From Sphingomonas brevis (GTDB taxonomy: Bacteria; Pseudomonadota; Alphaproteobacteria; Sphingomonadales; Sphingomonadaceae): 64,000 nt of DNA. The stretch covers positions 2,403,001-2,467,000 of the forward strand of contig NZ_JAMGBB010000001.1 of NCBI RefSeq assembly GCF_023516505.1, read 5' to 3'. Below are positions 27,799 to 36,566 of this stretch, piece after piece. Within the stretch, counting starts at the first letter, position 1. The number at the start of each line of letters is the position of its first letter. Both the position numbers and the translations under genes were made by a program. The notes under the pieces were generated by a model. It did not search any database. It was not told the origin of the DNA and saw only the letters and a program-made list of their open reading frames with translations.

Positions 27799-28680
27799 AT
27801 GCCGACGATCAATACCCGCGACGGAACCGAGATTTTCTACAAGGACTGGGGTCCGAAGGACGCGCAACCAATTCATTTCCATCATGGCTGGCCGCTCAGT
27901 TCCGACGACTGGGACAACCAGATGATGTTCTTCCTCGACAAGGGCTATCGGGTGATCGCCCATGACCGGCGCGGTCACGGCCGCTCTGGCCAGACCGACA
28001 GCGGCAATGAGATGGATACCTACGCCTCCGACGTCATCGACCTGGTTGCTGCGCTCGACCTTCGCAACGCGGTCCATGTCGGCCATTCGACCGGCGGCGG
28101 CGAGGTTGCCCATTATGTCGCCCAGGCCGAGCCGGGCCGCGTGTCCAAGGCCGTGCTGCTGGATGCCGTCCCGCCGGTAATGGTCAAGAAGGACAGCAAT
28201 CCGGGCGGAACCCCGATCGAAGTGTTCGACGGCTTTCGCAAGGCGCTGGCCGACAATCGTGCCCAGCTCTATCTCGATGTGCCCACCGGTCCGTTCTACG
28301 GGTTCAATCGCCCTGGTGCGAAGGTGTCTGAAGGCCTGATCCGCAACTGGTGGCGGCAAGGGATGATGGGCAGCGTCAAGGCCGGTTATGAATGCATCAA
28401 GGCCTTTTCCGAGACCGACTTCACCGAGGATCTGAAGAGGATCCAGCAGCCTGTGCTGGTGATCCACAGCGAGGACGATCAGATCGTGCCCTACGCGGAC
28501 TCAGGGCCGCTGGCGGCCAAGCTGCTGCCCAACGGGACACTCAAGACCTACAAGGATTTGCCGCATGGCTGCCATGCGACGCATCCCGACCTGATCAACG
28601 CGGACATCCTTAACTTCATCGAAGGGCGTCCGGTTGAGGAATTGGCCGAGGAGCAGAAGGTCGAGGTGGTGCTGACCTAG
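27799..28680 (+). CDS. Alpha/beta hydrolase, non-heme chloroperoxidase/arylesterase type
   Basis: 293 residues. The HHGWPLSSDDWD oxyanion region, the nucleophile elbow VGHSTGGGE and the late histidine in DLPHGCHATH match the family commonly annotated as non-heme chloroperoxidase; the physiological role is probably esterase. A C-terminal tail of about 15 charged residues (VEELAEEQKVEVVLT) goes beyond the usual 275. AAGGAGG lies just upstream. It interrupts the ruvC-ruvA order on the opposite strand. Confidence 0.9.
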   Translation: MPTINTRDGTEIFYKDWGPKDAQPIHFHHGWPLSSDDWDNQMMFFLDKGYRVIAHDRRGHGRSGQTDSGNEMDTYASDVIDLVAALDLRNAVHVGHSTGGGEVAHYVAQAEPGRVSKAVLLDAVPPVMVKKDSNPGGTPIEVFDGFRKALADNRAQLYLDVPTGPFYGFNRPGAKVSEGLIRNWWRQGMMGSVKAGYECIKAFSETDFTEDLKRIQQPVLVIHSEDDQIVPYADSGPLAAKLLPNGTLKTYKDLPHGCHATHPDLINADILNFIEGRPVEELAEEQKVEVVLT

Positions 28681-28681
28681 C

Positions 28682-29170
28682 TCAGCCGAGGCGCCGGGCG
28701 CTGGCGAGGTGGTGAGCATGAGTGATCGCCACCGCCAGCGCATCGGCTGCGTCGGGGCCTGAAATAGCACAGCCTGGGAGGAGGCGCTGGACCATCGCAT
28801 GGACCTGCGCCTTGTCGGCAGAGCCGGTCCCGACCACCGCCTTCTTGACCAGCCGGGCAGCATATTCGCCGACGTCGAGCCCGGCGCGGGCGGCGACCAT
28901 CAGCACCACGCCGCGGGCCTGGGCGAGCTTCAAGGTCGATTGCGGATTCTTGTTGACGAATATTTCCTCGGCCGCGGCCGCGTCAGGGGCGTGATCGGCG
29001 AGCAGTGACTCGAGTTGGGAGGCGAGGTGCGATAGCCGGCGGGGCAAAGGTTCCGACGCGTCGGTCTTGAGCTGGCCATTGGCGAGGTGACGGAGGCGAT
29101 TGCCTTCGGCCTCGATCAAACCCCAGCCGGTCGCGCCCAGGCCGGGGTCCAATCCCAGGACTTTAGGCAA
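28682..29170 (-). CDS. ruvC: Holliday junction resolvase RuvC
   Basis: 162 residues, RNase H-like fold. The acidic residues are in [27 protein letters not shown] and [13 protein letters not shown]. The start is uncertain. I favour TTG 29170 ([10 protein letters not shown]) preceded by GGAG, which overlaps the yebC stop by 8 nt and gives family length. An ATG at 29200 inside yebC would add 10 residues. It cuts junctions formed by RuvAB. Its stop is next to that of the convergent hydrolase. Confidence 0.93.
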   Translation of the reverse strand: MPKVLGLDPGLGATGWGLIEAEGNRLRHLANGQLKTDASEPLPRRLSHLASQLESLLADHAPDAAAAEEIFVNKNPQSTLKLAQARGVVLMVAARAGLDVGEYAARLVKKAVVGTGSADKAQVHAMVQRLLPGCAISGPDAADALAVAITHAHHLASARRLG

Positions 29171-29906
29171 GCTTCTCCAGCTCCTCGTCGGGGACATCAT
29201 AATTGCCCCAGACAGTCTGGACGTCGTCATCCTCTTCCAGCGCGTCGATCAGCTTCATCAGCGTCGCCGCGTCGTCGCCGACCACGACCGTCTCGTTCTG
29301 CGGCTTCCAGCCGAGCTTGACCGCCTCGGCTTCGCCGATCGCCGCTTCGAGCGCCTTGGCGACCTCGTGCAGCGTGTCGATCGAGGTCCAGATTTCGTGG
29401 CCGTCCTCGTCGCTCTGGACGTCGTCGGCGCCGGCCTCGATCGCCGCATCGAGAATTTTTTCCTCATCGCCAGCGCTGGCCGGATATTCGATCAACCCCA
29501 TCCGGTCGAAACCGTGGCTGACGCTGCCGCTGGCACCCAGATTGCCGCCATTCTTTGAAAAGGCGGTGCGGACATTGGTCGCGGTCCGGTTGCGGTTGTC
29601 GGTCAGCGCTTCGACGATGATCGAGACGCCGCCCGGGCCGAAGCCTTCGTAGCGGACCTCCTCATAATTTTCGGCATCGCTCGCCGACGCCTTGTCGATC
29701 GATCGCTGAATATTGTCCTTGGGCATCGACTGAGCCTTGGCAGCCAGGACGGCAGCCCGGAGCCGGGCGTTCATGTCGGGATCCGGCAGGCCCATCTTCG
29801 CCGCGACCGTAATTTCGCGGCTTAGCTTGGAAAACATCGCCGAGCGCTTTTTGTCCTGCGCGCCCTTGCGATGCATGATGTTCTTGAATTTGGAATGGCC
29901 GGCCAT
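29163..29906 (-). CDS. yebC: YebC/PmpR-family protein
   Basis: 247 residues starting [18 protein letters not shown], the invariant start of this family. Further motifs are [32 protein letters not shown] and [14 protein letters not shown]. It is described both as a transcriptional regulator and, for part of the family, as a translation factor that relieves stalling at proline stretches. Gene order yebC-ruvC is widely conserved. Confidence 0.96.
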   Translation of the reverse strand: MAGHSKFKNIMHRKGAQDKKRSAMFSKLSREITVAAKMGLPDPDMNARLRAAVLAAKAQSMPKDNIQRSIDKASASDAENYEEVRYEGFGPGGVSIIVEALTDNRNRTATNVRTAFSKNGGNLGASGSVSHGFDRMGLIEYPASAGDEEKILDAAIEAGADDVQSDEDGHEIWTSIDTLHEVAKALEAAIGEAEAVKLGWKPQNETVVVGDDAATLMKLIDALEEDDDVQTVWGNYDVPDEELEKLA

Positions 29907-29916
29907 TTGCGTCCTC

Positions 29917-30159
29917 TTAGCCTAGGCCGAGCGCCGAGCGATAGGTTTCGAGCAGCGCGTCGGCTTCCTGCCGGACATGGGTCTCCATGCGGCGCAAGGC
30001 GACGACCTTGCGCATCGTCTTCGTGTCATAGCCATTGGCCTTGGCTTCGGCGTAGACGTCCTTGACGTCGTCGGCGATGCCCTTCTTCTCTTCTTCAAGT
30101 CGCTCGATACGCTCGATGAACAGCCGCAGCTGGTCTGCCGCGACAACGCCTTCACTCAT
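29917..30159 (-). CDS. gapR: GapR-family DNA-binding protein (DUF2312)
   Basis: 80 residues, nearly all helical. [39 protein letters not shown] and KVVALRRME match GapR of Caulobacter, which clamps over-twisted DNA ahead of forks and RNA polymerases. The start is ATG 30159. It is 10 nt upstream of yebC on the same strand. Some genomes carry several DUF2312 copies, so this need not be the main one. Confidence 0.92.
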   Translation of the reverse strand: MSEGVVAADQLRLFIERIERLEEEKKGIADDVKDVYAEAKANGYDTKTMRKVVALRRMETHVRQEADALLETYRSALGLG

Positions 30160-30270
30160 GGGGTGCCCTCTTCGAATCTCATGAAACTGCAATTGAGCCG
30201 GCTCAGTAGGCGACCGGCCGGTCGGCCTCAAGCCGGTTGAACAGGGAGCAACAGCCGCTATGGCAAGCCA

Positions 30271-31725
30271 ATGCTGAAACCCCGTGAGCGGAAAGTGAAA
30301 ATCCTGGCAACGCTGGGTCCGGCCTCGTCGAGCCCGGAAATGATTCGCGCGCTGGTCGAGGCGGGCGCGGACGCCTTCCGGATCAACATGAGCCACGGCA
30401 GCCAGGCGGAGAAAGCCAAGCTGGTCGAGGCGATCCGGGCGCTGGAGAAGACACTTCACCGTCCGATGACGATCGTGTTCGACCTGCAGGGCCCCAAGCT
30501 CAGGGTAGGCAAGTTCAAGGGCGGGTCTGCCCAGCTCACCGAAGGCCATATGTTCGTGCTCGACCGCCTGCACGAGCCGGGCGATGCGGCCCGTGTCGAA
30601 CTGCCGCATCCAGAGCTGTTCGAAGCTCTGTCGAAAGACTCCCACCTGCTGATCGACGACGGCAAGATCCGGCTCCGGGTCGCGGCGGTCGAGAAGGACA
30701 AGATCGCGACTGTGGTCGAAGTCGGCGGCAAGGTCAGCAACAACAAGGGCGTCAATGTTCCCGGCGCGCTGATCCCGATCCCGGCCCTGACCGACAAGGA
30801 CCGCAAGGATCTAGCGTTCGCGCTGGAGCAGGGCGCCGACTATATCGCGCTTTCGTTCGTCCAGCGGCCAGAGGATGTGGCCGAAGCCCGGACGCTGGTC
30901 GAAGACCGGGCCGCGCTCCTCGCCAAGATCGAAAAGCCGCAAGCGATCGAGCGGCTGGGCGAAATCCTCGAGCTTGCCGATGCGGTGATGGTCGCCCGAG
31001 GCGACCTTGGCGTCGAGCTGCCGCCGGAAGGGGTGCCGCCGCTGCAGAACAAAATCGTCGCAGCCGCCCGGCAGGCCGGCAAGCCGGTGGTGGTGGCAAC
31101 GCAGATGCTGGAGTCGATGATCGTCGCACCGACCCCGACCCGCGCCGAGGTCAGCGACGTCGCCAACGCCATTTATGAAGGCGCCGACGCAATAATGCTT
31201 TCGGCTGAAAGCGCCGCGGGTGCCTTTCCGGTCGAGGCGGTGGCGATGATGGACAAGATTGGCCGCAGCGTCGAAGCCGACCCGGTCTATTCGGCACGGA
31301 TTCACTTTACCGAGACGCCCGCCGAGGCCACCACCGCCGACGCGCTATCGGAAAGCGCGGCGCAGATCGTCAAGATCATCGGGGCACGGGCGATGGCCTG
31401 TTACACCGCGTCCGGATCGACCGCCCGGCGGATCGCCCGCGAGCGAGCCCAGGTGCCGACCCTGGCAATGACCGTGAGCATGAAGGTTGCGCGCCGGCTT
31501 GGACTGCAGTGGGGTGTCCATGCGGTACATACGCGTGACGTCTCCAGCTTCGAGGAGATGGTCGGCAAGGCCAAGCGAATGGTCCTTCGCCATCATTTTG
31601 CGGAAGGCGGCGACCGCATATTGATCATGGCCGGCGTCCCGTTCCGGACGTCCGGAACGACCAACGTTATCCATGTGGTGAAGCTCGTCGGAGACGAACT
31701 GGACAGCTACGCCAACGAGGCCTGA
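30271..31725 (+). CDS. pyk: Pyruvate kinase
   Basis: 484 residues; converts phosphoenolpyruvate and ADP to pyruvate and ATP. Motifs: [40 protein letters not shown] with the catalytic lysine, [11 protein letters not shown] and MLSAESAAG. The ATG at 30271 has no clear ribosome site of its own. A GGGAG at 30244-30248 precedes an ATG at 30260 that opens a five-codon frame ending at 30277 across the pyk start, so coupling through this mini-ORF is possible. Confidence 0.96.
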   Translation: MLKPRERKVKILATLGPASSSPEMIRALVEAGADAFRINMSHGSQAEKAKLVEAIRALEKTLHRPMTIVFDLQGPKLRVGKFKGGSAQLTEGHMFVLDRLHEPGDAARVELPHPELFEALSKDSHLLIDDGKIRLRVAAVEKDKIATVVEVGGKVSNNKGVNVPGALIPIPALTDKDRKDLAFALEQGADYIALSFVQRPEDVAEARTLVEDRAALLAKIEKPQAIERLGEILELADAVMVARGDLGVELPPEGVPPLQNKIVAAARQAGKPVVVATQMLESMIVAPTPTRAEVSDVANAIYEGADAIMLSAESAAGAFPVEAVAMMDKIGRSVEADPVYSARIHFTETPAEATTADALSESAAQIVKIIGARAMACYTASGSTARRIARERAQVPTLAMTVSMKVARRLGLQWGVHAVHTRDVSSFEEMVGKAKRMVLRHHFAEGGDRILIMAGVPFRTSGTTNVIHVVKLVGDELDSYANEA

Positions 31726-31778
31726 CGCCGGCGCCCTCGACTAATCGGCAATTTTGGAACGCTTTAGCCTTCCATTTG

Positions 31779-31807
31779 TTGACATTAGTTAACCAAAAGT
31801 TAATGAT
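31779..31807 (+). promoter_or_regulatory. Promoter region with a full CtrA box
   Basis: TTGACA at 31779-31784 is a perfect -35 element; a poorer -10 (AATGAT, 31802-31807) follows at 17 nt. Overlapping the spacer is TTAACCAAAAGTTAA (31789-31803), an exact TTAA-N7-TTAA match to the CtrA consensus of alphaproteobacteria. It lies about 37-51 nt upstream of the GTG of the decapeptide-repeat gene. A box in this position could activate or repress depending on the true start point. Confidence 0.65.
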
Positions 31808-31839
31808 GTACGATTGGTGACAAAGCGAGGGGGTGCAAC

Positions 31840-33423
31840 GTGACCGTTATCGAGTCGACCCATACCAGTAACCGCAAATATCTTATCACCGGCGCAGCTG
31901 TCGTGGCTGTTGCCGTTGCCGCCTACGGGCTTGGCCGGGTCTATCCGCCGCTCGGACCGGTGGAAGGGACAATTGCTCCAGCCGGGCGCTATGTGTCGCC
32001 CCAGGTCGGCGAGGGCGACGTAACGCTAGGCGATACATCGGTCGCCAAGCTGATGCAGACTGACGTCTTCGAGCTGATGACCAAGGACAAGAACTTCCAG
32101 GCGCTCGCTCGCGATCCGGCCTTTGCCGTCCTGGCGCAGAATCCGGCGGCACTTGCGTCGCTGGCAGCTAATGCCCAGGCATTCGAAGGCCTGGCGAAGG
32201 ATCCGAATGCCTTTGCCAAAATGGCTGCGCAGGCTCAGGCAGTTGCTGCCGCCGGGCGTGAAACCAATGCCCAATCGGCCCAGCTATTCTCGGCAATGGC
32301 CGCCAATCCGGCCGCCTTCGAAGCGCTGGGGCGCTACCCGGCGGCGGTGCTGGCCATGGCGCGCGAACCGCAAGCCTTCGCCCAATTCTCGAAGGATCCG
32401 CAAGCCTTTGCGGCAGCGGTCAAGAATCCTCAGGCAATGCCGGCGATGGGCCGCGAGGCCAATGCATTCGCCAAGCTTGCCGCCAACTCGCGGGACTTGA
32501 ACGCGATCACGGCCAACGGGCAGGTGTTCAATGCCATCGCCCAGAATAGCGCCGCATTGCAGTCGCTCGCGCAAAACCAGGCGTCATTGCAGTCGGCGGC
32601 GGCGCAGGCGGCCTCTTTCGCGGCCAACGGGCACCTGTCGCAGGCGTTTGATGCCAAGGCAGCTACCGCGCTGGCGCAAAATGGCCAGGCATTCAGCCAG
32701 CTGGCGCTGCAGCCGCAACTGTTCAGCGTCATGGCGCAATATCCGCAGGTGTTTGCCTCGCTGGCGAATCACCCGCAGGCGCTAGCCAATATGGCCGCCA
32801 ATGCCCGGGCCTATGCTCAATTCTCCAAGGATGCGCAGGCATTCAAGGATGCGGCGGCCAATGCCCAGGCGAACACGGCCATGTCGAGGGATGCGGCGGC
32901 GTTCGCCAAGCTCGCGGCTGACTCCAACGCGATGGCCAATCTGACGGCCAATTCGCAGGTGTTCAACGCGATCGCCCAGAACCAGGTGGCGTTCAATGCG
33001 CTGGCGACCAATCCGCAATTGCTGGCTGCGGCGACCAATACCGCTGCGCTGAACAGCATGGCGGCCAATGCGCGCTCGTTCCAGGCGGCGTCCCGCGACG
33101 CCAAGGGCCTTGCCGCGGCGGCGCAGAGCGCCAATGCCTTCCTGTCCCAGGCGAATGCCGCCAAGATGGCGTCGCAGGGACGGGTGGATGCGCAAATGAT
33201 GGCATCGCTGACTTCAAATGCGCAGGCCTTCGCCGCGATGACGTCCAATCCAAATGCCTTCGCGCAATTGGCCAAGCAGCCGAATGCGCTGGCCGCTTTC
33301 GCCAAGAATGCTGACGCATTCACGGCGCTTGGACGGCAGCCGGCGTTTAACTCCCTGGCGTTGAACCCGTCATTTGCTGCCGCACTACAGCAGAGTGGGG
33401 CTTTTACCGCGCAGGCGAGATAG
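31840..33423 (+). CDS. Membrane-anchored decapeptide-repeat protein, novel family
   Basis: 527 residues. A short cytosolic N-terminus, one transmembrane helix (about 14-34), a linker (35-65), then about 43 units of 10 residues to the C-terminus. Typical units are NPNAFAQLAK, DPQAFAAAVK, NGQVFNAIAQ and NPAALASLAA. The consensus is N/D/Q, P/A, x, A, F/L, x, x, L/M, A, x. Residues 176-220 and 321-365 are related at a spacing of 145 residues, so a larger block was duplicated. Predicted mostly helical and periplasmic. Start GTG 31840 with GAGGGGG upstream. The next gene begins 31 nt later. I do not recognise a family and propose no function. Confidence 0.85.
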   Translation: MTVIESTHTSNRKYLITGAAVVAVAVAAYGLGRVYPPLGPVEGTIAPAGRYVSPQVGEGDVTLGDTSVAKLMQTDVFELMTKDKNFQALARDPAFAVLAQNPAALASLAANAQAFEGLAKDPNAFAKMAAQAQAVAAAGRETNAQSAQLFSAMAANPAAFEALGRYPAAVLAMAREPQAFAQFSKDPQAFAAAVKNPQAMPAMGREANAFAKLAANSRDLNAITANGQVFNAIAQNSAALQSLAQNQASLQSAAAQAASFAANGHLSQAFDAKAATALAQNGQAFSQLALQPQLFSVMAQYPQVFASLANHPQALANMAANARAYAQFSKDAQAFKDAAANAQANTAMSRDAAAFAKLAADSNAMANLTANSQVFNAIAQNQVAFNALATNPQLLAAATNTAALNSMAANARSFQAASRDAKGLAAAAQSANAFLSQANAAKMASQGRVDAQMMASLTSNAQAFAAMTSNPNAFAQLAKQPNALAAFAKNADAFTALGRQPAFNSLALNPSFAAALQQSGAFTAQAR

Positions 33424-33454
33424 TAGCGGCGGCCGAAAGGCCGGAAGGGGGGCG

Positions 33455-36400
33455 ATGAGCGGGGCGAAGTGGCGTAGCCGCCAGCTAGTCAGGGGAGGCG
33501 CGGCTGCGTTGCTGGTCAGCGCGGCGGCCGGCGCCGTCGCGCAAGAACGGACCGATCCGCCCCCTCCCCAGCCGGCGACCACCACGGTCGCCGAGCCCGT
33601 CGCCCAACCGGAAACTCCGCCCGACCAGCCGAAGCCCGAACCCGCTCCGAAGGAGCCGGAGCATGTCCCACCGAGTGCCGGCGGGCTGGATCTGTCGACG
33701 CTCGAAACCGACAATTTTTCGCTGCTCTATTTCGACCCGGTCCAGACATATCTGACGCCCTACCTGGGCCGGGCGTTCGAAAATGCCATCGCCTGGCACA
33801 AGCAGCGGTTCGACTGGAAGCCGTGGGACCGGACCACGGTCCTGCTCAAGGACTTCGGCGATTATGGCAATGCGGCCGCGCGCTCGTCGCCCAACAATGC
33901 CGTGCTGCTCGACGTCGCGCCGCTATCGCAGACGATGGAGACCTTCACTCCGGGCGAACGGTTCTTCACGCTAATCAACCATGAGCTGGCGCACGTCGCG
34001 ACGATGGATGTCTGGAACAAGCACGACGCCTTTTGGCGGCGGTTCCTGGCAGGCAAGCCGATGCCGATCCAGGAGCATCCGGAATCGATCCTCTACAACT
34101 ATCTGGCGACGCCCCGGAATAATGTCCCGCGCTGGTATCTCGAGGGATCGGCGGTGTTCTTCGAAACCTGGATGGCGGGCGGGCTCGGCCGCGGCCAGGG
34201 AGCCTTTGACGAGATGGTGTTCCGCGCCAAGGTTCGGGACAAGGACAAGCTTTATTCACCGCTCGGCTTGGAGAGCGAGGGCACCGCGATCGATTTCCAG
34301 GTCGGGGTCAACGACTATCTCTACGGCACACGCTTTTTCTCCTGGCTGGCGCTGACCTACGGGCCCGACAAGGTCGTCCAGTGGCTGCGGCGGGACGAGG
34401 GCAGCGCCGGTTTCTATGCCAGCCAGTTCAAGCGCGTATTCGGCAAGAAGCTCGATGATGCATGGGCCGACTGGCACAAGTGGGAACGGCAGTTCCAGCA
34501 AGAGAATCTGGCGAAGCTGTCGGCCTATCCGCTGACCGAGGTGCGGCACCTCAGTCCGATGGGCCTGGGCTCGATCTCACGCGGCTTCGTCGACGAGCGC
34601 AACAACCAGCTGGTGGCTGCCTTCCGCTATCCCGGCGAGATCGGCTTTGTCGGCACGATGGACCTGGCCACGGGCAAGCTGCGCAAGCTGGCCGAGATAA
34701 AGGGCATGATGCTCTATCGAGTTACCAGCCTGGCCTATGATCCGGACAGCCGCAAAGCCTATTACACCGAGGATAATTACGCGTTTCGCGACATCATCGA
34801 GATCGACGTCGACACCGGCCAGAAGCGCACGCTGGTGAAAGACGCGCGGATCGGCGATTTCGCCATCAACCCGCGCGACAAATCCCTGTGGGGCATTCGC
34901 CACCAGAACGGCTACGCGACCATCGTCCGCCTGCCGCCGCCCTACACCTCGTTCAACCAGGTCTTTACCTTCGACTATGGGATCACGCCGTTCGATCTCG
35001 ATTTCTCGCCCGACGGATCGCTGGTTTCGGCCAGCTATGGGGAGATCAACGGCACTCAGTCGGTCCGGGTTTGGAAAAGCTCGGCGCTCGAGCAATCGGG
35101 GATGCTGGACGAAGTGGCTCGGCTCGACCTGCCGCCATCGACGCCGGAAGGCTTCACCTTCGCGCCCGACGGCAAGTCGCTTTACGGCACCAGCTATTAT
35201 ACCGGCGTTTCCAATGTCTTCCGCTTCGACCTGTCGACCAAGCAATATGAGGTCCTTAGCAATGCCTCGACCGGCTTCTTCCGGCCGATGCTGCGGCCGG
35301 ACGGGCAGCTGCTGGTCTACGAATATACCGGGGAGGGGCTGAACCCCTCGATCATTCGCCCGGAAAAGCGCGACGATCTCGGCACGGTCGAGTTCCTCGG
35401 CACCAAGGTCGTCAATACCCACCCGGAACTCAAGCAATGGGGCGTCGGATCGCCCGCCAAAGTCGATCTTGATCCGCTGGTCACCGAGCGTGGCAAATAT
35501 AATGCGACCAAGCGGATGAAGCTGGCCTCCGCCTACCCGATCGTCGAAGGCTATAAGCAGAAGCCGGCCGCTGGTTACTACCTGCACTTTGAAGACCCGA
35601 TGCAGTTCCACCAGCTGAGCGCCAGCTTCAGCGTGTCGCCGTGGGACGGCATTCCGGACAAGGAGTGGTTCCACGCCGACATCGAATATCGCACGCTCAA
35701 CTGGAAGCTGCGCTACTGGCACGACGATGCCGACATTTACGACCTGGCCGGTCCGGTGCTGCGCAGCCGCAAGGGCGATGCGGTTATCGTCAGCTACAAC
35801 AAGACCAAGATTTACGATCCGCCGCGCCAGCTCGACCTGTTCGGCAGCGCCGCCGCCTATTTCGGCCTGGAGCAACTGCCTTCGGCGCAAAACATCCCCA
35901 GCCCCAAGAACATATTCTCGGCGGAAGCGGGCGTTCGTTACACCAATACCCGCAAGTCGCTGGGCGGCGTCGATCATGAGAAAGGCGTTGCATGGCAGCT
36001 GGTCGGCGGGGCCGACGCAGCAGACGGCGATTATTACCCACACATCTGGGGCGGCGTCGATTACGGCCTACCGCTGCCGCTGGCCAATACATCGGCCTGG
36101 ATTTACGCCCAGGGCGGTCTGGTGGGTGGCAAATCGGACAATCCCTTGGGCGCATTTTACTTTGGCAGCTACCGCAACAACTATGTCGATAACCGGCCGG
36201 AGAAACGCTACCGCGAGCTGGAAAGCTTCCCCGGCTTCGAAATCGACCAGATCTCCGCTCGGCAATTCGCCAAGCTGACAGGCGAAGTGAATTTGCCGCC
36301 CATAAGGTTTGCCGAGCTGGGCGCACCGATCTTTTACATGAGCTATGCGCGTCCGGCACTGTTCGGTGGAACCATGCTGCTCAAGTCGCCTGAAGGCCGG

Positions 36401-36556
36401 AGCTATCGGCTCCACGATTTCGGCGCGCAGGTCGACCTTGCCTTCACCGTCGCGATGCGGCTGCCGATGGTTTTTTCGTTTGGCGTCGCCCACGGTGTCG
36501 GCGACAAGGACATCGACGGGCGAACGGAGTGGCTTGCATCACTGAAAATCATGTAA
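33455..36556 (+). CDS. Large secreted HExxH zincin with propeller-like and barrel-like C-terminal regions
   Basis: 1033 residues. Signal peptide (about 1-29, ending AVAQ), Pro-rich linker (33-75), then a peptidase MA-like domain with NHELAH (H176, E177, H180) and a candidate third ligand E230 in WYLEGSAVFFETW. From about 400 to 690 there are TolB-like strands (DFSPDGSLVSASY, TFAPDGKSLYGT, LRPDGQLLVYEY). From about 720 to the end, amphipathic strands rich in aromatics suggest an outer-membrane barrel or surface beta domain. GGAAGGGGGG precedes ATG 33455. It lies between the repeat gene (31 nt) and the PrsW gene (10 nt), so the three are likely one operon. Confidence 0.8.
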   Translation: MSGAKWRSRQLVRGGAAALLVSAAAGAVAQERTDPPPPQPATTTVAEPVAQPETPPDQPKPEPAPKEPEHVPPSAGGLDLSTLETDNFSLLYFDPVQTYLTPYLGRAFENAIAWHKQRFDWKPWDRTTVLLKDFGDYGNAAARSSPNNAVLLDVAPLSQTMETFTPGERFFTLINHELAHVATMDVWNKHDAFWRRFLAGKPMPIQEHPESILYNYLATPRNNVPRWYLEGSAVFFETWMAGGLGRGQGAFDEMVFRAKVRDKDKLYSPLGLESEGTAIDFQVGVNDYLYGTRFFSWLALTYGPDKVVQWLRRDEGSAGFYASQFKRVFGKKLDDAWADWHKWERQFQQENLAKLSAYPLTEVRHLSPMGLGSISRGFVDERNNQLVAAFRYPGEIGFVGTMDLATGKLRKLAEIKGMMLYRVTSLAYDPDSRKAYYTEDNYAFRDIIEIDVDTGQKRTLVKDARIGDFAINPRDKSLWGIRHQNGYATIVRLPPPYTSFNQVFTFDYGITPFDLDFSPDGSLVSASYGEINGTQSVRVWKSSALEQSGMLDEVARLDLPPSTPEGFTFAPDGKSLYGTSYYTGVSNVFRFDLSTKQYEVLSNASTGFFRPMLRPDGQLLVYEYTGEGLNPSIIRPEKRDDLGTVEFLGTKVVNTHPELKQWGVGSPAKVDLDPLVTERGKYNATKRMKLASAYPIVEGYKQKPAAGYYLHFEDPMQFHQLSASFSVSPWDGIPDKEWFHADIEYRTLNWKLRYWHDDADIYDLAGPVLRSRKGDAVIVSYNKTKIYDPPRQLDLFGSAAAYFGLEQLPSAQNIPSPKNIFSAEAGVRYTNTRKSLGGVDHEKGVAWQLVGGADAADGDYYPHIWGGVDYGLPLPLANTSAWIYAQGGLVGGKSDNPLGAFYFGSYRNNYVDNRPEKRYRELESFPGFEIDQISARQFAKLTGEVNLPPIRFAELGAPIFYMSYARPALFGGTMLLKSPEGRSYRLHDFGAQVDLAFTVAMRLPMVFSFGVAHGVGDKDIDGRTEWLASLKIM

Positions 36557-36566
36557 GGTCGCATCC

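Noticed and set aside
33374-33454. 27-codon N-terminal extension of the zincin
   Set aside because: It overlaps the end of the repeat gene; the ATG at 33455 has a strong ribosome site and directly precedes a signal peptide.
34577-36043. 488-residue minus-strand frame inside the zincin gene
   Set aside because: Composition mirrors the complementary codons of the plus-strand gene; no family motif and no ribosome site.
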